Positions 23,101-42,059 of a DNA stretch of 64,000 bases are shown here, one piece after another. Position numbers and translations under genes: made by a program. Origin of the DNA: Marsupella aquatica (lineage: Eukaryota > Marchantiophyta); the NCBI GenBank assembly GCA_973895155.1, contig OZ316893.1, positions 13,206,001-13,270,000 on the forward strand. Reading direction: 5' to 3'. Within the stretch, counting starts at the first letter, position 1, and each line of letters begins with the position of its first letter. The notes beneath the pieces were generated by a model. It searched no databases, had not been told where the DNA came from, and worked only from the letters and a program-made list of their open reading frames with translations.

Positions 23101-23502
23101 TACACTGTGGAGACTTGGTATGGCCGACGAGCTTAGAGTTCAGTAAAGCTCTCTTGTGTGTTCCCGTGGATGTAGCCTCAAGGAGGTGAACCACATATCT
23201 CTTGTGTCGACTACTTGCACGTTGGATGTGTCATGTGCTTACCGTTCTGATTGTCGTCTATGTTCAACAAATATGAGATGTTTTTAAAGTTTGCATAAGT
23301 AAAAGTTGGCACTCACTAGTAAACAAATTCATAAACTCAAAAACTATTAATAGCATTTATTTTTTAATTGTTTTGTGGGAATTCAAGTATACTTTTTGTT
23401 TGGAAAGTGTACTTTATTCGTCATGGTTTGTCTAGCAATGACAAATGTTAAAAAAAAATTCTCATCAATTTTAATGGCAAATGGAAACAAAGAAAAAACA
23501 CA

Positions 23503-23675
23503 TAAATGTAGAATCATAATGATCATGTTGAAACGAGACTAACTTTATATAGAGCTTAAAGTCTTTTTTTTTCAAATGTATGTTTCTATATGATTATGAT
23601 AAATATAGAATCATAATGATCATGTTGAAAGGAGAAACATTTGATTTTCTTTTTTTCAAATGTATGTTTTACTAA
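23503..23675. repeat. ~98-bp direct duplication
   Basis: The word AGAATCATAATGATCATG and the downstream T-run plus CAAATGTATGTTT recur with a period of about 98 bp (starts 23503 and 23601). The copies are slightly diverged. Confidence 0.7.
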
Positions 23676-24558
23676 TAAATAGAAAGTCATAGCCTTATTT
23701 TGGTAGAGATTTTATAATAATAGAATAATTTGATGTTTTGAGAAAAATTGTTTATGCTTGAATTTATTAGTGAGTTTGAGATTAAGCATGACTCTTTTGG
23801 TGTGTATTCAAGGAGATAATCAGAACCCCTACACATGAAACCCTAAAGTAATGTAAATTTCTTCTAAGTGTCAAGAACATGAATGAACCCCACTTTTGGG
23901 AGGGGTGAATGTTAAAACTCTTTGAAGCCAACATGATTAATTCAGGGTTTAGGGTACTATCTTTGCAAAGTGGGGAAGAAGCTTTCTTCCAAACAAGAAG
24001 TAATTGCCAACCTCGAGAGGATCACATGAGGGAGTGGCTATTAAATACCTAGAACAACTCAAGTTGTACTACCAGTGTATGTATACCAGGCCCATGAGCA
24101 AACCTAAGTGGTCACATTAGGCCAAATAATATGGTGTGCAATTCAATACACAACATGTTTTCAAATACTTCATGGGCCATTTCTACATGATTATTATGGC
24201 TGTCCACAACATTGTCTGGGTCCAATTTTGGGCCCCCGTCATGTCCACATATATTTGTTCATCTAACAAACCAAGGCTAGAAAACAGCAAACCAAATCTG
24301 GAGACGTAGCCCCCAAGGCCAGAGACCCAATAAAGGGGGAAAAACCCTAGGAAGACCACATAGCCAAATAAGCTCTATATTCCCAACAATCTTGATTTCT
24401 CTCAAGATTGGATTTCCATTATATATCAGATTGCCAAAAAACAAAAAAGCCAAACTAGATGGCACATGCAAAAACCTATTAAAGGGAGGAGGTAAAAGGG
24501 AACCTAATAAATGTAGGTAAAAAGGGAATGTCACGGAGATGGCCAGAGGACAAATAAC

Positions 24559-24562
24559 AAAA
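24559..24562 (-). terminator. RNA polymerase III T-run terminator for the tRNA-Val gene
   Basis: Read on the minus strand, TTTT occurs about 25 nt past the 3' end of the tRNA at 24587. Four T residues are a usual minimal polymerase III terminator in plants. No earlier T-run lies between. Confidence 0.5.
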
Positions 24563-24586
24563 GGGCTGCTGTTTCAAGCAAGAAGG

Positions 24587-24660
24587 TGTCTGATCGCGGG
24601 CTCGAACCGCGGACCTCTAGTGTGTGAGACTAGCGTGATGACCAACTACACCAACCAGAC
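24587..24660 (-). tRNA. tRNA-Val (anticodon CAC)
   Basis: The minus strand folds into a complete cloverleaf. The acceptor stem is GTCTGGT pairing with ATCAGAC, with one G-U. The D arm is within TGGTGTAGTTGG (A box). The anticodon stem is CTAGT/ACTAG with a CTCACAC loop, so the anticodon is CAC and reads GTG. The T stem is CGCGG/CCGCG with loop TTCGAGC, giving a perfect B box GGTTCGAGCCC. The likely discriminator base is A at 24587. There is no intron and CCA is not encoded, as expected for a nuclear plant tRNA. The gene is transcribed away from MCM8, whose first coding exon begins about 600 bp to the right. Confidence 0.93.
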
Positions 24661-25259
24661 CCGGTTGCCTTCCAGTAGAGTGTTTTTATACTTAAAAAGT
24701 TAAATCCTACCGGATTCATTCCCGCCACAGAATTCTTTTGAACTTGTAGCAACCCAATTACAAATGGAGGCCCTAAAATGAACAGACTGTGAGGAAAGTG
24801 TGAGCGATCGAGAGCACACCCGACCTCTTCATTAATTGATCGGCAGATTGCTGAAGATGAGCCACCGATTCTAGTCCCATCAGTGTGAAGATCTGTATTT
24901 GCACCTCAATTGCGGCGAATCGGAAACATGAATGAATCTGCAGAGCAAACAAGCAGGAAATGCGAAAGTTCAGCACTCCAATGGAGAGCTCTGGGTGTTT
25001 CGATCTTTCATGATGATGTGTAGAACTGTTTGACGAAGTGAGGAAACTAGAATTCCCTCACTTTCCATTCAGACTTGCATGACGTTGTGATTTTATCCGA
25101 ATTCGAGTGCTGTGATTCGGAATCGAGTGGTGTAGAGAGAAATTTGATGAGGTTCAACACATTTTGATACTGTCCAAACCCCGAGAAGGTTTGTTTGCTC
25201 GACATGATCGCGGCAGTGGTGGTATAAGTCGGATACTTAGATCTCCAGCAACAGCAAGC

Positions 25260-32144
<6,885 letters not shown>

Positions 32145-34983
32145 TTTGAACCCATATCAAGGCGCGACGACGCTTGTTGGCTAATACTCAATGAATACCC
32201 GGCCATTAAGGGCAAGAGGAATGGACTAGTGGCACTGTGAATGTTCCGGGGAGCACATCGAGAAGAAGCTTAATTACCTTTGCGAATCATCTGTTCAAAG
32301 GTACCCGATCACCCGGGTGAAAAATAACGGAAGCCTCATGAGAAGGGAACAATCGGAGTAAGGCATCAGGCAGGCACAGTGAGGACCAAATGATCTGTGC
32401 GTCAGTATGAGGACCCCATGAGCCGCACTTGGTGACCCTGATGAAATATCACGGAAGCCTCATGAAAAGGGTCCTCGCCTCGATGGTAGCATCACTAGTG
32501 CACCACGGTAGCTGTGTCCCTTCTCGTGGGGTCCCTTGATGTTTCAGGAAAGTCACTCTTTCCAAATGAACCAAAACCTACAGCACTTCTGATACCTCCG
32601 AGGACAACGTCGTGGTGGCAGTATCTGTTTGATGAGTAAGAGTATTGTGTCAAGGGATCATGTTCTGATCAAGTTCACTGTGACAACTAGCACCAAATGT
32701 GAGATTTTGCTTCCCCTAGAATGGAGGTTATTTCCATAATTCAGCACTAGGTAGTGATCAATGGGGACTCAATTATTAGGGGAAGCAGAAACGGGTTCCG
32801 GCTACAAAGGATGTGAAGGCATGTGTTCTAGAAAATGCCTTGCTGTCTAGATTTGCTATTTTTGATCTAATGCCTTGCTGTCTAGTTTTGCTATTTTTGA
32901 TCTGGCAGATTGAGCTCTTTCAGAATGGGGCCGTGGTGTTTTCAGAATACAGCACTATCGTGATGATTAATATGTCAGGACACTCTTGTCATATGAACGC
33001 CACAAGAATGCCAACTTCATTCGAAGTGGCCACAAGCGTTACACGAGAGGGAAGGTTTTTGCAAACGACGTTCAACTTCGTGAGGAGAAGTGAATCGCTG
33101 GTCTGTGATGTTAAGTAATTTTGTTGGTGGTAGTTAAGAGCTTCTACTTCAGCAGCAGTACCTGAGAGCGGCAGTTGAAAATGAAAGCCATTTGAGGGGG
33201 GATCAGTTGAAGAGCCGCTTGGCATGTGAACGACCAACTGAAATGGCTCCTCTTCGAACTTCACTGTGCACTTTCTGTGGACATTTGCTTTTGAGCAGAG
33301 AAAGGATCCAATGACCAAAATTGAAACCTGTAACGCCTGTCAGTCAGGGACAGTATAATACACATGCCTCCTGCCTTGTATACCGGCCATGGTGTGATCT
33401 GCCGGGTAACTGATGGGGGTTTTTGGAATGTCATCCCCGACTGTAGTTTGCTCTATTTTTCACACTAGTTTTTGGTTCATCCTCAATCAAATTTATTTTT
33501 ATTTAGAGTCAATGTCACTTTTGTCCATCCTCATTTAAAATTTTGACCATGTTGAATCTAGTTTTCAGTTTTGTATGAATTGGCAGTTATGGTCTAGAAG
33601 CTCACTCTAGACCTAGGCCCTTAAGAGTAGGCTTCAGTTTCAGCTTTTATAGTAAGATTGCTTGAAATTGGATAACATTCAAGATGGGCTAGTTGCCCCT
33701 TTTATAGTAAGATTGATTGAAATTGGATAACACTCAAGATGGGCTAGCCAGTAAGACCTAATCTCATAGCAATGGGGCCAGGCTGGAGGGGGGTATGGCT
33801 CAACCATGCACAGAGAGACAATGTGTAACTACATGAGGTTTTTGTGTACATAGTAAAAATGGGGTTTGTGTATATAGTAAATTATCTATTGCTTACCTTT
33901 ACAGGGTCCTCTCCCACGAGTCCAACAACACAACACATGTTTTGGCTGCTTATGTGTGAAGTACCAACAAATATGTTGGCTGCGCATATGTGAAGTACTG
34001 GAAATAGTAGACTGAGAACTTTCTAGTTGGGAGATTTTAAATGGCCACCTGTGACAGTTTGGAAGCATGTTAAAATAGCTTTTTGCCATCCATAATCACT
34101 AGCCAAATTACCACTGCTGTACCCACTTGTTCCGGTCCTAAAGCGCAGAGAATGATTGACTCGACTTGGAATTTCTCTAGGTCTGGATCAGCTCAGGGAA
34201 CAAGCAGCTATGGGCAGTTGTAAACAGGAAAAGTATCAAAACAAAAATAGTAATATCCGCAAACATTGGAGGTTAGCCAATTGGTGAAACTACTTAAGAA
34301 GCAGGGATTTCATCCGGTTGAACATCTACATGGGAATGATGGCTTATGTGAAGAACTTTCCAAAGGACTCTAGCATAATTTGCAAACCACACCAACTGAA
34401 TTCAATTAAGATGGCTTAGTGCTGGTAGATGATGCTCAAATGATGATAGTGATTCAAACTAGCTTTTCACCATTCCAAAATGTCAATTCAAGGCAACTAA
34501 TATAGATAGAGCCTCAGAATATTCAGTAAGGGAGTAAATTCCTATTGTGCCTTGCAACGAGGTTGTCATGGCATGGCTAAGGAACCACTCGCACACCATA
34601 CAATTATTAATATGCATTTGTCAGACTTTTGTCTAGCCTGCCCAACTGCCAGATCATTTCCCAAGTGATGCAATTGCGTGAGTGTTGGGGTTCCAGCAAA
34701 GGATTTTTCTAACGTTGGGGCCTGGTTGCCTCAATTTCTCCACTAAATGAAGAAGGGTTTTTTTTTCTGAAGTGTTGGGGTGGTTTCACTAAACCAGCGA
34801 GCAATAACCTCACGCACAACTCTGGCCCATTCAGGTATGGTGTTCACCCATTTACATGGCAACCAATGGGCCCAAAGAAATGCTGATGTGGAGTGCTTAT
34901 TTTGTCTGAAATTAGACCATCTCAGAAGGCTTGTATAGGTGGTCTAAACATTCAGAAACTTTGGCTCCTTTAAAAGGATTTAC
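32145..34983. other. MCM8 3' flank and unassigned DNA
   Basis: The first several hundred bases probably include the MCM8 3' UTR. Local duplications are present: a CACGGAAGCCTCATGARAAGGG block near 32320 and 32445, and a TGCCTTGCTGTCTAG...ATTTTTGATCT pair at about 32836-32905. Open frames near 32813-33118 (+) and 32989-33318 (-) overlap each other and carry no known motif. No further gene is supported. Confidence 0.4.
33644..33748. repeat. 55-bp direct duplication
   Basis: Two nearly identical 55-bp units begin at 33644 and 33699. Each contains CTTTTATAGTAAGATTG, GAAATTGGATAACA and CAAGATGGGCTAG. Only a few substitutions separate them, so the duplication is recent. Confidence 0.85.
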
Positions 34984-35264
34984 ATTTATTGATCTTGATT
35001 TCAAAATACTTTTGGGAGACATTTACTCTACTTGATGGACACCCAAATAGAAAAATGTTACTTGATGGGCATTTATTGATCTTGATTTCAAAAGACTTTT
35101 GGGAGACATTTACTCTACTTGATGGACCCCCAGATCCAAAAATGTTACTTGATGGACACCATGAGTGATCCTGACCATTGATAGACCCTAAATCAACATA
35201 CCCAAACATCCTGGGGTTTTGGGGATAAAACTTTGGTTTTCGGGCCCATCAAGTAAATGTCTCA
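34984..35264. repeat. 87-bp direct duplication with an inverted end
   Basis: Units 34984-35070 and 35071-35157 are nearly identical; each starts ATTTATTGATCTTGATTTCA and ends ACTTGATGGRC. At 35243-35264 the segment GGGCCCATCAAGTAAATGTCTC is an inverted version of the GAGACATTTACT...CTTGATGG part of the units. The GGGCCCATCAAGTAA word resembles the ends of the elements at 6630-7077 and 17611-18630, so this may be a small, rearranged relative of that family. Confidence 0.6.
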
Positions 35265-35363
35265 AACGTTTGGTTTGGATTCTGTCTTTAAAACAACAAA
35301 AAATGGCTTCCAGAGAATTCTTGATCTTTGGCTGTTATACCATGTTGGAACTTTCAACAACAT

Positions 35364-35444
35364 GGACCTGCTAGGAATTTAACCTAGCTAGGACCCTCCC
35401 GATCTTTGGCTTTGGATAGTGATGTACCACCGAGCTAGAGGCCC
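35364..35444 (-). pseudogene. tRNA-like relic
   Basis: On the minus strand the acceptor halves GGGCCTC and CAGGTCC pair at six of seven positions. An A-box-like TAGCTCGGTGG follows, and the T arm is CTAGG/CCTAG with a seven-base loop, giving the B-box-like GGTTAAATTCC. The D stem and anticodon stem do not close and extra bases are present, so this is not functional. A SINE head is the alternative. Confidence 0.35.
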
Positions 35445-38400
35445 TTCATGCCTGCACCATCTCTCCTTCGAGTGTGGTTCGTTTTTGACATATCTCTGAT
35501 TGAGCGTTAGTGTAATGGGGGACAGCAAGGTGAGCTCCTTCAATTTACTGCTCATTCTTGAAGCTTGGGACCAATTGCTCAAGCTATGTAAGGAATCCTG
35601 ACAATTTCATCCCGAATTTTGCCGGACCAAAAGAACTCAACAGCCTAAGCTCGAGCACAAATTCCAATTCCAAATTCCAATTCCAATTAGATCATCAGGA
35701 GAACTGTACTCCACAATCGTGGCAAGCTTTTGACACTCGACCTTTTTCTTTCTGATAACACGGCACCCTCCCATCCACCCACCCACCCCTGCATCGCTTC
35801 TGTGCGTGATGGAGGCTGGAGGGTTAGCAGAATTGAATCTTGATTCCCACGCTTTGAGCTTCATCAGTAAGTTGTGTTGCTTCCATCGGCACCCGATTTT
35901 GAGCATGACCTTCCCACCGAAAGCCACATGCTCGAGTAAGCATGATCAGGACGAGTGTCGAAACGTCCAAACAGCTCGCGCACACATGACGTTCCAACAA
36001 TCCAACCGGATTATCACCATCACCACATACCTACCACAAAGACAGCCCAGCGCCCCACCGTGCGAGTGATAAAGAATCAGTTTAGACAACTGTCCCAAAA
36101 AGAGAGAGCAAAGTCTCAACCCTCCTTCCCCTCCACGCCTCACCCCCCTTCTCACCACGCGACGAGACACAAGAGCTGGACGGATCGACTCTATGGAAAG
36201 ACATCAGGGCCAGATTTTGTTGGAGGTCGTGTGGGCCAACTTTTTGACCAAGCCCAAGGCACAAGGCGATAACCAGCTCAGCAGAAGGAGGACCGAAGAA
36301 GCAAGCAACTAAAAAGCGGTAGCTACCTGCCTCGGCAGGGGCCTTGACCAATTTGTGTAGCTCCTGTTGGTTGAAAATGCAACGAAAAAAAATGGACATT
36401 TTTTCTATTCAGCCTTCAGTCCGCGACCTGTCCTAATGAGTTTGGTCTGTTGTGGATATGCTGATGTCTGTTGAAACAGCAAGTATGGCGATGGTCCCTC
36501 ACAGCGAACCAGCTCCGTTAGATTCGCCTTGAATCGGCAGCACCCAAACCATGAATCGCGGACACTAAGGTTGCTACAGTCTTCCCCTATGATCTGTCCA
36601 GACACTAAACGTGTCGCTACTTTTTCGTGTGCCAACTCGATTGTTACTGTTACCAGCCCAACGGGTCGAGTGCAGTCGGATGCATGACACAACCAGACGT
36701 AAGCAGCGGTCGGAAGAAGAGGAGCTGTACCTCTTTGGATGACCATCCTCGAGAACTTTTCTTTCCATGCACCTAACAATGTAGGGCGAGCTCTACGCGG
36801 GGAGAGAATTCGTCCCGCTCGGAACTCGGAAGGAAAATGAACACTGAACGGTCGTGCAAGGTCCAAAGAGCGCTTTCTAGAACTGACAGCTTTATTTTCT
36901 CCTTCGTTCAACTACTGGGTATCCGTCTCGTTGACTATTTGGAGCAGTCCCGCAAAACGTTGGAATGTGAAGCATAGCTTGTAGAGAATCGTGGAGATTC
37001 CGAATCATCATTTTGGAAGGATCTGCCCCAAAAGGAAAGTCTGTTGTCCCAAAAGTTTTTTGGGAATGTTGGAGGCCTCAAATGAGTGACTCCTGACACA
37101 ATTATCCACTCGCAGTACCCAAGGGGGATGTTGTTGGGATTTACGTTGAAGAGCCTAGTCCTGACACATTTCATAGTTACTGACACGGAAGATCTTCCTC
37201 TGGCATTGGCCAAATTGATTGCGCAAGTCTACACAGTGTACACCCGCTACCTTTTCGTCAATCATGCAAGAATCCTAAATGATGATTGGTAATTTCAAAT
37301 GCAGCGCAACAAAACCCGAAGTCAATCATCTAGCAAGCGAAAATTATCTGAAACAAGTCTAGTGAATCCTTTCCCATGACAGATCCTCCTATTTCTCTTG
37401 TAGACAAAGGCAATCCAAAACCTTTCATCTCTCAATCAGTTCTACTTGGCTTGGGCTTCATAGTCCCACACCATGCAGCACTTCTTGGTGACTTGAAGAT
37501 AGACGTGCACTACAAGTGCCGACCGATTCACCCAGGACATTTCTGGACATTCTACGAACATGCTTGCCATTAATCCTCTCGAACATACAGTACCCTCATT
37601 ATAGGCCAAGAACCGAAGTCTTGGTTGGGGTCCAACACAGACGTCCCAAGGGCCACAAGGGACGCCTTGCTCGTTGATGAGATTTGTTCGCCCCTCAAAC
37701 ATGTTACTTAGTGCTTTCTCACTAGTGCATCCGCTCGCATTGCAATGCGAGACAGGAGGGAATGGACTTGAACTACAGTACCATATCTCTCTGAACTAGA
37801 GATTTTGATATCGATATCGTATGTACAATGCTGGGGTTCACAATGCAGGCTTGAGACATGTCTACTCGATTCAGGTGGGTTGATAAACTGTACAGAACCC
37901 ACTTTTGACAAGTAACAGACTGCCAAGAAACACCACCAAATGGGACCTTTCAACCAGGGATAACACATCATAATCATCGCAACCTTTGCTTGATCTTCAG
38001 ACCACGACGGACAGACTAGAACGAAACGCTTGATGGTTGGAAGAACACTTTTTACTTCTCCCTGCTTCGATTACAGTTTTTGTTTCTACAGCTATCTGAT
38101 CCGATCTCATCGGATCTTATGACATCGCCCTTTCTCTTCGCCTTCAGATTCGCCTTAAGCGGCATTTTCCTCTGCATCAGAAACTCATCGTACTGTGCAA
38201 CATGTTCGGCACCACTCTTCCCCCTGTGTCGCCGACATTATCGCAGCAGAACGTACAGAATATGAGTCTACCTAGCCATCCAATCATGGCATAAATTTAT
38301 GTTCGAAGCACTGCAATTGATGGCGAACGAAGCATTATCAGCCAGCCAACGAACCGCAATTTTACGTACTCCTTCTCTTCGGGACCAGCTCACTCGAAAT

Positions 38401-38813
38401 CACCGTAGTCGCGCGTGCACGCATGCACACGGGGAAGAGTCGCGGCAGAGAACCGAGGGCGAACCTCATCTGGAGCTCTACACTTTAAAAAGTAAACTAA
38501 ACTTCAATTAAAACTTGAAGAGCCGCCGAAGTGGACCAAAAATCGTTCCGTGGGTGTTGACGATCCTCACTGTTGTGCTGACAGAAAATTTGTGAAGCGT
38601 GTAACTATACGAAAACTGCGTCTCAGTTTTCAATGAATGAATGACCGATCACGAACCAAACTACTGTAACTAAACTAGATTCGATCATTGTCGACCTGCC
38701 TCGATCAACGTGGCCGTCCGATTAACTATACAAAGCCCAAGGGGGTGTTAAGAGGTGACTTTACATGTGTTTGTTTAGTTCCGGAGATATAAAATGTGAA
38801 GCTTGCCTTCTCT
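35445..38813. other. Unassigned region downstream of the xylosyltransferase gene
   Basis: The right part probably contains the 3' UTR of the minus-strand GT34 gene. A 168-codon open frame at 36405-36911 (-) is the longest here, but it has no membrane segment, motif or family resemblance. Several overlapping frames near 35800-36400 are equally featureless. I found no dispersed repeat from elsewhere in the window, so this is likely single-copy intergenic DNA. Confidence 0.4.
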
Positions 38814-40187
38814 CTACGTCAAACGAGTGAAACCGGCATTCCCTCGCAAAAACTTAGGCGTATCCGGTTGCGAAGGAATCGTTTTCTTCACGTGGAAACT
38901 CTCCAAATCCGGGTGGTGGTATCCATAGGCCTGAAGAACCTGGTTATCTGCGAAGTTGAAAGCCCGTTCCATTTGCCTTGTGCACCTCTCTACGGAGTAA
39001 TCCCCAGAGCTGCCATGGCAGGGTTTGCATCCCACAAAATGAGTCACGAACGGCCATCGCTCATCTCCCACTCCCGGGTGGTGCTCCTCCATCATCTTCT
39101 CAAAATTCTCCACGAGGATGACCCAGTAGCCGTGCAGGTAGAAGGAGCTCTCCAGGAAAGTCTTCTCGGCCCACTTCTCCTTCTGAGTGATCAAAAGGTA
39201 GATCAGAGCAGACTGATCATCCGCTTCGAAATCGGGCCTTCCAGCCAGTTTCTTCGTCAGCAGCTTGCCTCCTTCCGTCCTGGGCTTGCCTATTGGGCCA
39301 TAAGGAGCCCAGGAGTCGAGGATATCGAGCGACCACTGGCAGTTCCGGATGAGAAAGCTTCCGGTGTTGAGCCCAATCCAGCTCTTCTGTTTGTACAGCA
39401 TGTCGTTCCACCCGTGCAAGACCAGGTTGTAGTCATCGTACTTGTCCATGGGTAGCTCGAACTCCATATCTGTGAAGAAGGCGTCGCTATCCATCCACCA
39501 TATCCACTCGATGTCAGGATGGGCGAGCATGAGCTTCCGGATGAGCGGGAGCTTCGCCCAAAAGCCGGACATTTCCTTGTCCAGGTGGGCCATGTTGTAG
39601 AAAACCTCAATGTCATGAAGCCGGCAATAGTCAACCTTGTTCTTGAGGTTCTTCAGCATCAAGTAATCTCCGTTCGGATTGTCGCAAGGCTTGGGTTGGG
39701 ACCCGGACACTAGCAAAATCCGGGGTTTCCCACTGTCGGTCAAATTTCCGCGTCTCCCGTTCTTAAGGATAAGTTCCGTTCTTTGCTCATCCCAATCCTT
39801 CACTGCTTCTCCCAGTATATGGTGTTCAGTGCTCGGATCGAAGAACCTCACAGGATCGAAATTCCTGTCATATATTCCGGTTACCTTCTCGGCCTTGAGA
39901 GTCCTGTCGTGGGCCCCTAGTTTTGACATCTTGAATTCCATCATTGTCCTTTGTCCCCCGGGAAGGTGATTCCTAATTTCCCTAAAATCCTGCGCCGGGG
40001 TGCCGAATTTGCCTGCACCGATGGTACCTCTCAGCACCAGAATGGTCACAAACAAACAGATTAACGTGACTTGAAAATTGTAGAACATCCTCTGTATCTT
40101 CCGAACTCTTGGCCCGGTCAGAATTCTAACGGGACTCCACGCAGCAGCTTTCATCGTCGGTAACGACCTGCTCAAGACTTCCCTCAT
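38814..40187 (-). CDS. XXT: Xyloglucan alpha-1,6-xylosyltransferase (GT34 family)
   Basis: GT34 xylosyltransferases add xylose from UDP-xylose to the glucan backbone of xyloglucan in the Golgi. The 457-residue product matches the usual length of XXT1/XXT2-type enzymes (about 460) and, like many of them, is intronless. It is a type II membrane protein: a basic N-terminal tail, one membrane segment at about residues 36-54, a variable stem, then the lumenal catalytic domain. Visible family motifs are the metal-binding D233-S-D235 in WWMDSDAFF, the substrate-site region around EADDQSALIYLL (321-332), and the C-terminal HFVGCKPC (383-390) and CTRQMERAFNFADNQ (402-416) blocks. The ATG at 40187 has G at -3; a second Met lies at residue 12. 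The galactomannan galactosyltransferases of GT34 are the alternative, but the similarity is to the XXT branch. No frameshift or stop is present. Confidence 0.95.
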   Translation of the reverse strand: MREVLSRSLPTMKAAAWSPVRILTGPRVRKIQRMFYNFQVTLICLFVTILVLRGTIGAGKFGTPAQDFREIRNHLPGGQRTMMEFKMSKLGAHDRTLKAEKVTGIYDRNFDPVRFFDPSTEHHILGEAVKDWDEQRTELILKNGRRGNLTDSGKPRILLVSGSQPKPCDNPNGDYLMLKNLKNKVDYCRLHDIEVFYNMAHLDKEMSGFWAKLPLIRKLMLAHPDIEWIWWMDSDAFFTDMEFELPMDKYDDYNLVLHGWNDMLYKQKSWIGLNTGSFLIRNCQWSLDILDSWAPYGPIGKPRTEGGKLLTKKLAGRPDFEADDQSALIYLLITQKEKWAEKTFLESSFYLHGYWVILVENFEKMMEEHHPGVGDERWPFVTHFVGCKPCHGSSGDYSVERCTRQMERAFNFADNQVLQAYGYHHPDLESFHVKKTIPSQPDTPKFLRGNAGFTRLT

Positions 40188-42000
40188 GTCCTCAGAGATC
40201 GATCTCCGCTACAAATCGACGAGTAATCGGAAACCCTTCCCACGGAATTTGACCTGCTCGCGCGTGTTAGGTAACCAGTCAGATCGATTCGAATTCCCAG
40301 AATTCAGCGCTAAAGAGAGACGGTCTCGATTCAGCAACAAATCTCGTGCAGCGTCTTAAAATATGAAATGTGTTTGACGACACTTGATCCTTTAGGACCA
40401 AGCATAATACTGTACATGTAATCTGGGCCGGAGTTCGGCAGCAAGCTGTACACTTGGACGTCACACACAATGGTTCTTTGATGACTTAACCTACAATTGG
40501 GTTGACTTGGTAGGACATCCTCCTTCAGCAACTTTTAAGCCACTCTGGCCACAGAATCAATCCAGCAGGCCCTCGTCGACATTAACGACGCGGTAATGTG
40601 AAGAAACCTCAACCAAAGACTTCAGCAGCAGCAGCGGGAGTAGGAGGAAACCTGAGCAAAGACAGCTTAACTGGTACCCTCAATGCTCCACCACTAAAAC
40701 ACTGCGGTTCTCTTCCTAGCCTCGTGTGAATGGAATAAAATACCGTCATAGGTCGTTCGTTAGACCGACGATAGTCCCATTAACGGAAAAAGAGTATAGA
40801 CAGCGCTCGAGAACGGTGAAGCGAACTCAGGCACGCACGCAGAGGAAGACAGAGAGAGACAGAGACAGAGGTCGTTGTTCTCTGGTCAATTGCTGCGGAC
40901 ATCAAAAGGTAGTTTGCCACCTCGAGAGGAGAAATAGAAGTCAAGACAGTTGGGTCTCACACCTACTGATGAATAATGAAGTCAATGGACTTCCTCCTCG
41001 CTGTACTACGTGCCCGCTATTTACTACCTGGAGAGAATGAATGTTCAGACCGCAGATTGCCTGAAGTTAATGAGCTCCCTCAATATTCGACGAGCCAAAA
41101 GCCGTGATGCAGAACGCCAAGCCCAGAATCAGAAGCACAGTAATAAAAACTACAGGAAACCGAAATGCGCGAGTGAATAAAGCAGCGAGAGCGCAGCAAA
41201 CCTCCCCAAATTCTCTCAATCACTCACCTGTCACTACTACCACTTCCCAGGCAGTAAGTGCTAGAATTAGACTGCTACTGTGCTAGCACCTCGGGGATGC
41301 GACCCAGAGAGGAAAAAGCCAAAGCCGGCGGCCTGCTCGCACGCACGCACGCACTAACGCACGCTGGCTCGTCGCCATGCACAGTGGAGAGGAGTAAATT
41401 TGGGCTATGGATGCAGAGCCGCAAACTACGCGCTTTCTTTTCTTTTCTCTCCTCCTCCTCCTCCTCCTCCTTCTTCTTCTTCTTCTTATCCTTCTTCTTC
41501 TCTTCTTATTACTGATTCTCGTTTCATCTACAGGAGCAGAAGCTCTCCATGAGTACTGTAGGTTCCTCCAATTCTGCCGGCGAGTGTTTTTTTAACCGTC
41601 ACCGAATCACACACAGCACTGCTCTCGTCCCTCCCCCTCTCCCGGATCACGGACTCACTCGTTCTCTCGCTTCGCTTCGCTCTCACTTGCGCGCAATCCC
41701 GCCAGCCTCACGCGCTTGCGGCAGTGTGGGATTTCCGACCCACGCCGCGGCAGCTCCCTCGATCGAAGGCCCTCTTCTCGTCTCGTCACGTCCAGTGATG
41801 GCGGGCGATGATCCCTCCGCCTCCCCCTTCCTATTAATTATTCTTTCGATTCCTATTCTGTTCCTGTTCTCCTTCCAGAATCCAGACACAAGACCAAGAC
41901 CACTGCTCCACTACTAGACTAGACTAGTGTAGACTCAAATTCCTCTCAAGGCTTTTCTTCTCTGTTTTCGCGTTTCTTTCTACGACTTCGTTCCCTTCTT
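40188..42000. other. Upstream region of the GT34 gene
   Basis: This should hold the 5' leader and promoter of the minus-strand xylosyltransferase gene. A long pyrimidine tract on the plus strand (purine-rich in the gene's sense) lies at 41443-41515. Open frames on the plus strand at 40726-41040, 41258-41515 and 41549-41917 are low-complexity or featureless and are not called as genes. Confidence 0.4.
41443..41515. repeat. CTC/CTT trinucleotide microsatellite
   Basis: A run of TCC/CTC units changes into CTT units over about 70 bp. In the sense of the GT34 gene this is a GAG/GAA-rich tract about 1.3 kb upstream of its start codon. GA-rich tracts are common in plant 5' leaders and promoters, but a role here is speculation. 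Confidence 0.9.
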
Positions 42001-42059
42001 GGACCCACGACCTGACCGGATCTGACAACATGACCGGACCTGACCGCGCTGGCGGGCTG

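Larger units (their letters stand above)
20141..24586. other. AT-rich unassigned region with small tandem repeats
   Basis: No gene is supported. Small repeats include a TATGAAACA...ATGGGTTGG...GGGCCAAGTG pair near 20490-20595, a TTGTTTAGAGC-CATCATG series near 21980-22110, and an AGAATCATAATGATCATGTTGAAA pair at about 23503 and 23601. A 92-codon open frame at 20693-20971 and a 94-codon frame at 21571-21855 have no recognisable features. The right end leads into the tRNA gene. Confidence 0.4.

Noticed and set aside
36405-36911. 168-codon minus-strand frame
   Set aside because: No motif, no splice partners and no conservation signal that I can judge; kept as unassigned.
41549-41917. 122-codon plus-strand frame upstream of the GT34 gene
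   Set aside because: Low complexity and Ser/Pro-rich with no family resemblance; more likely promoter DNA.
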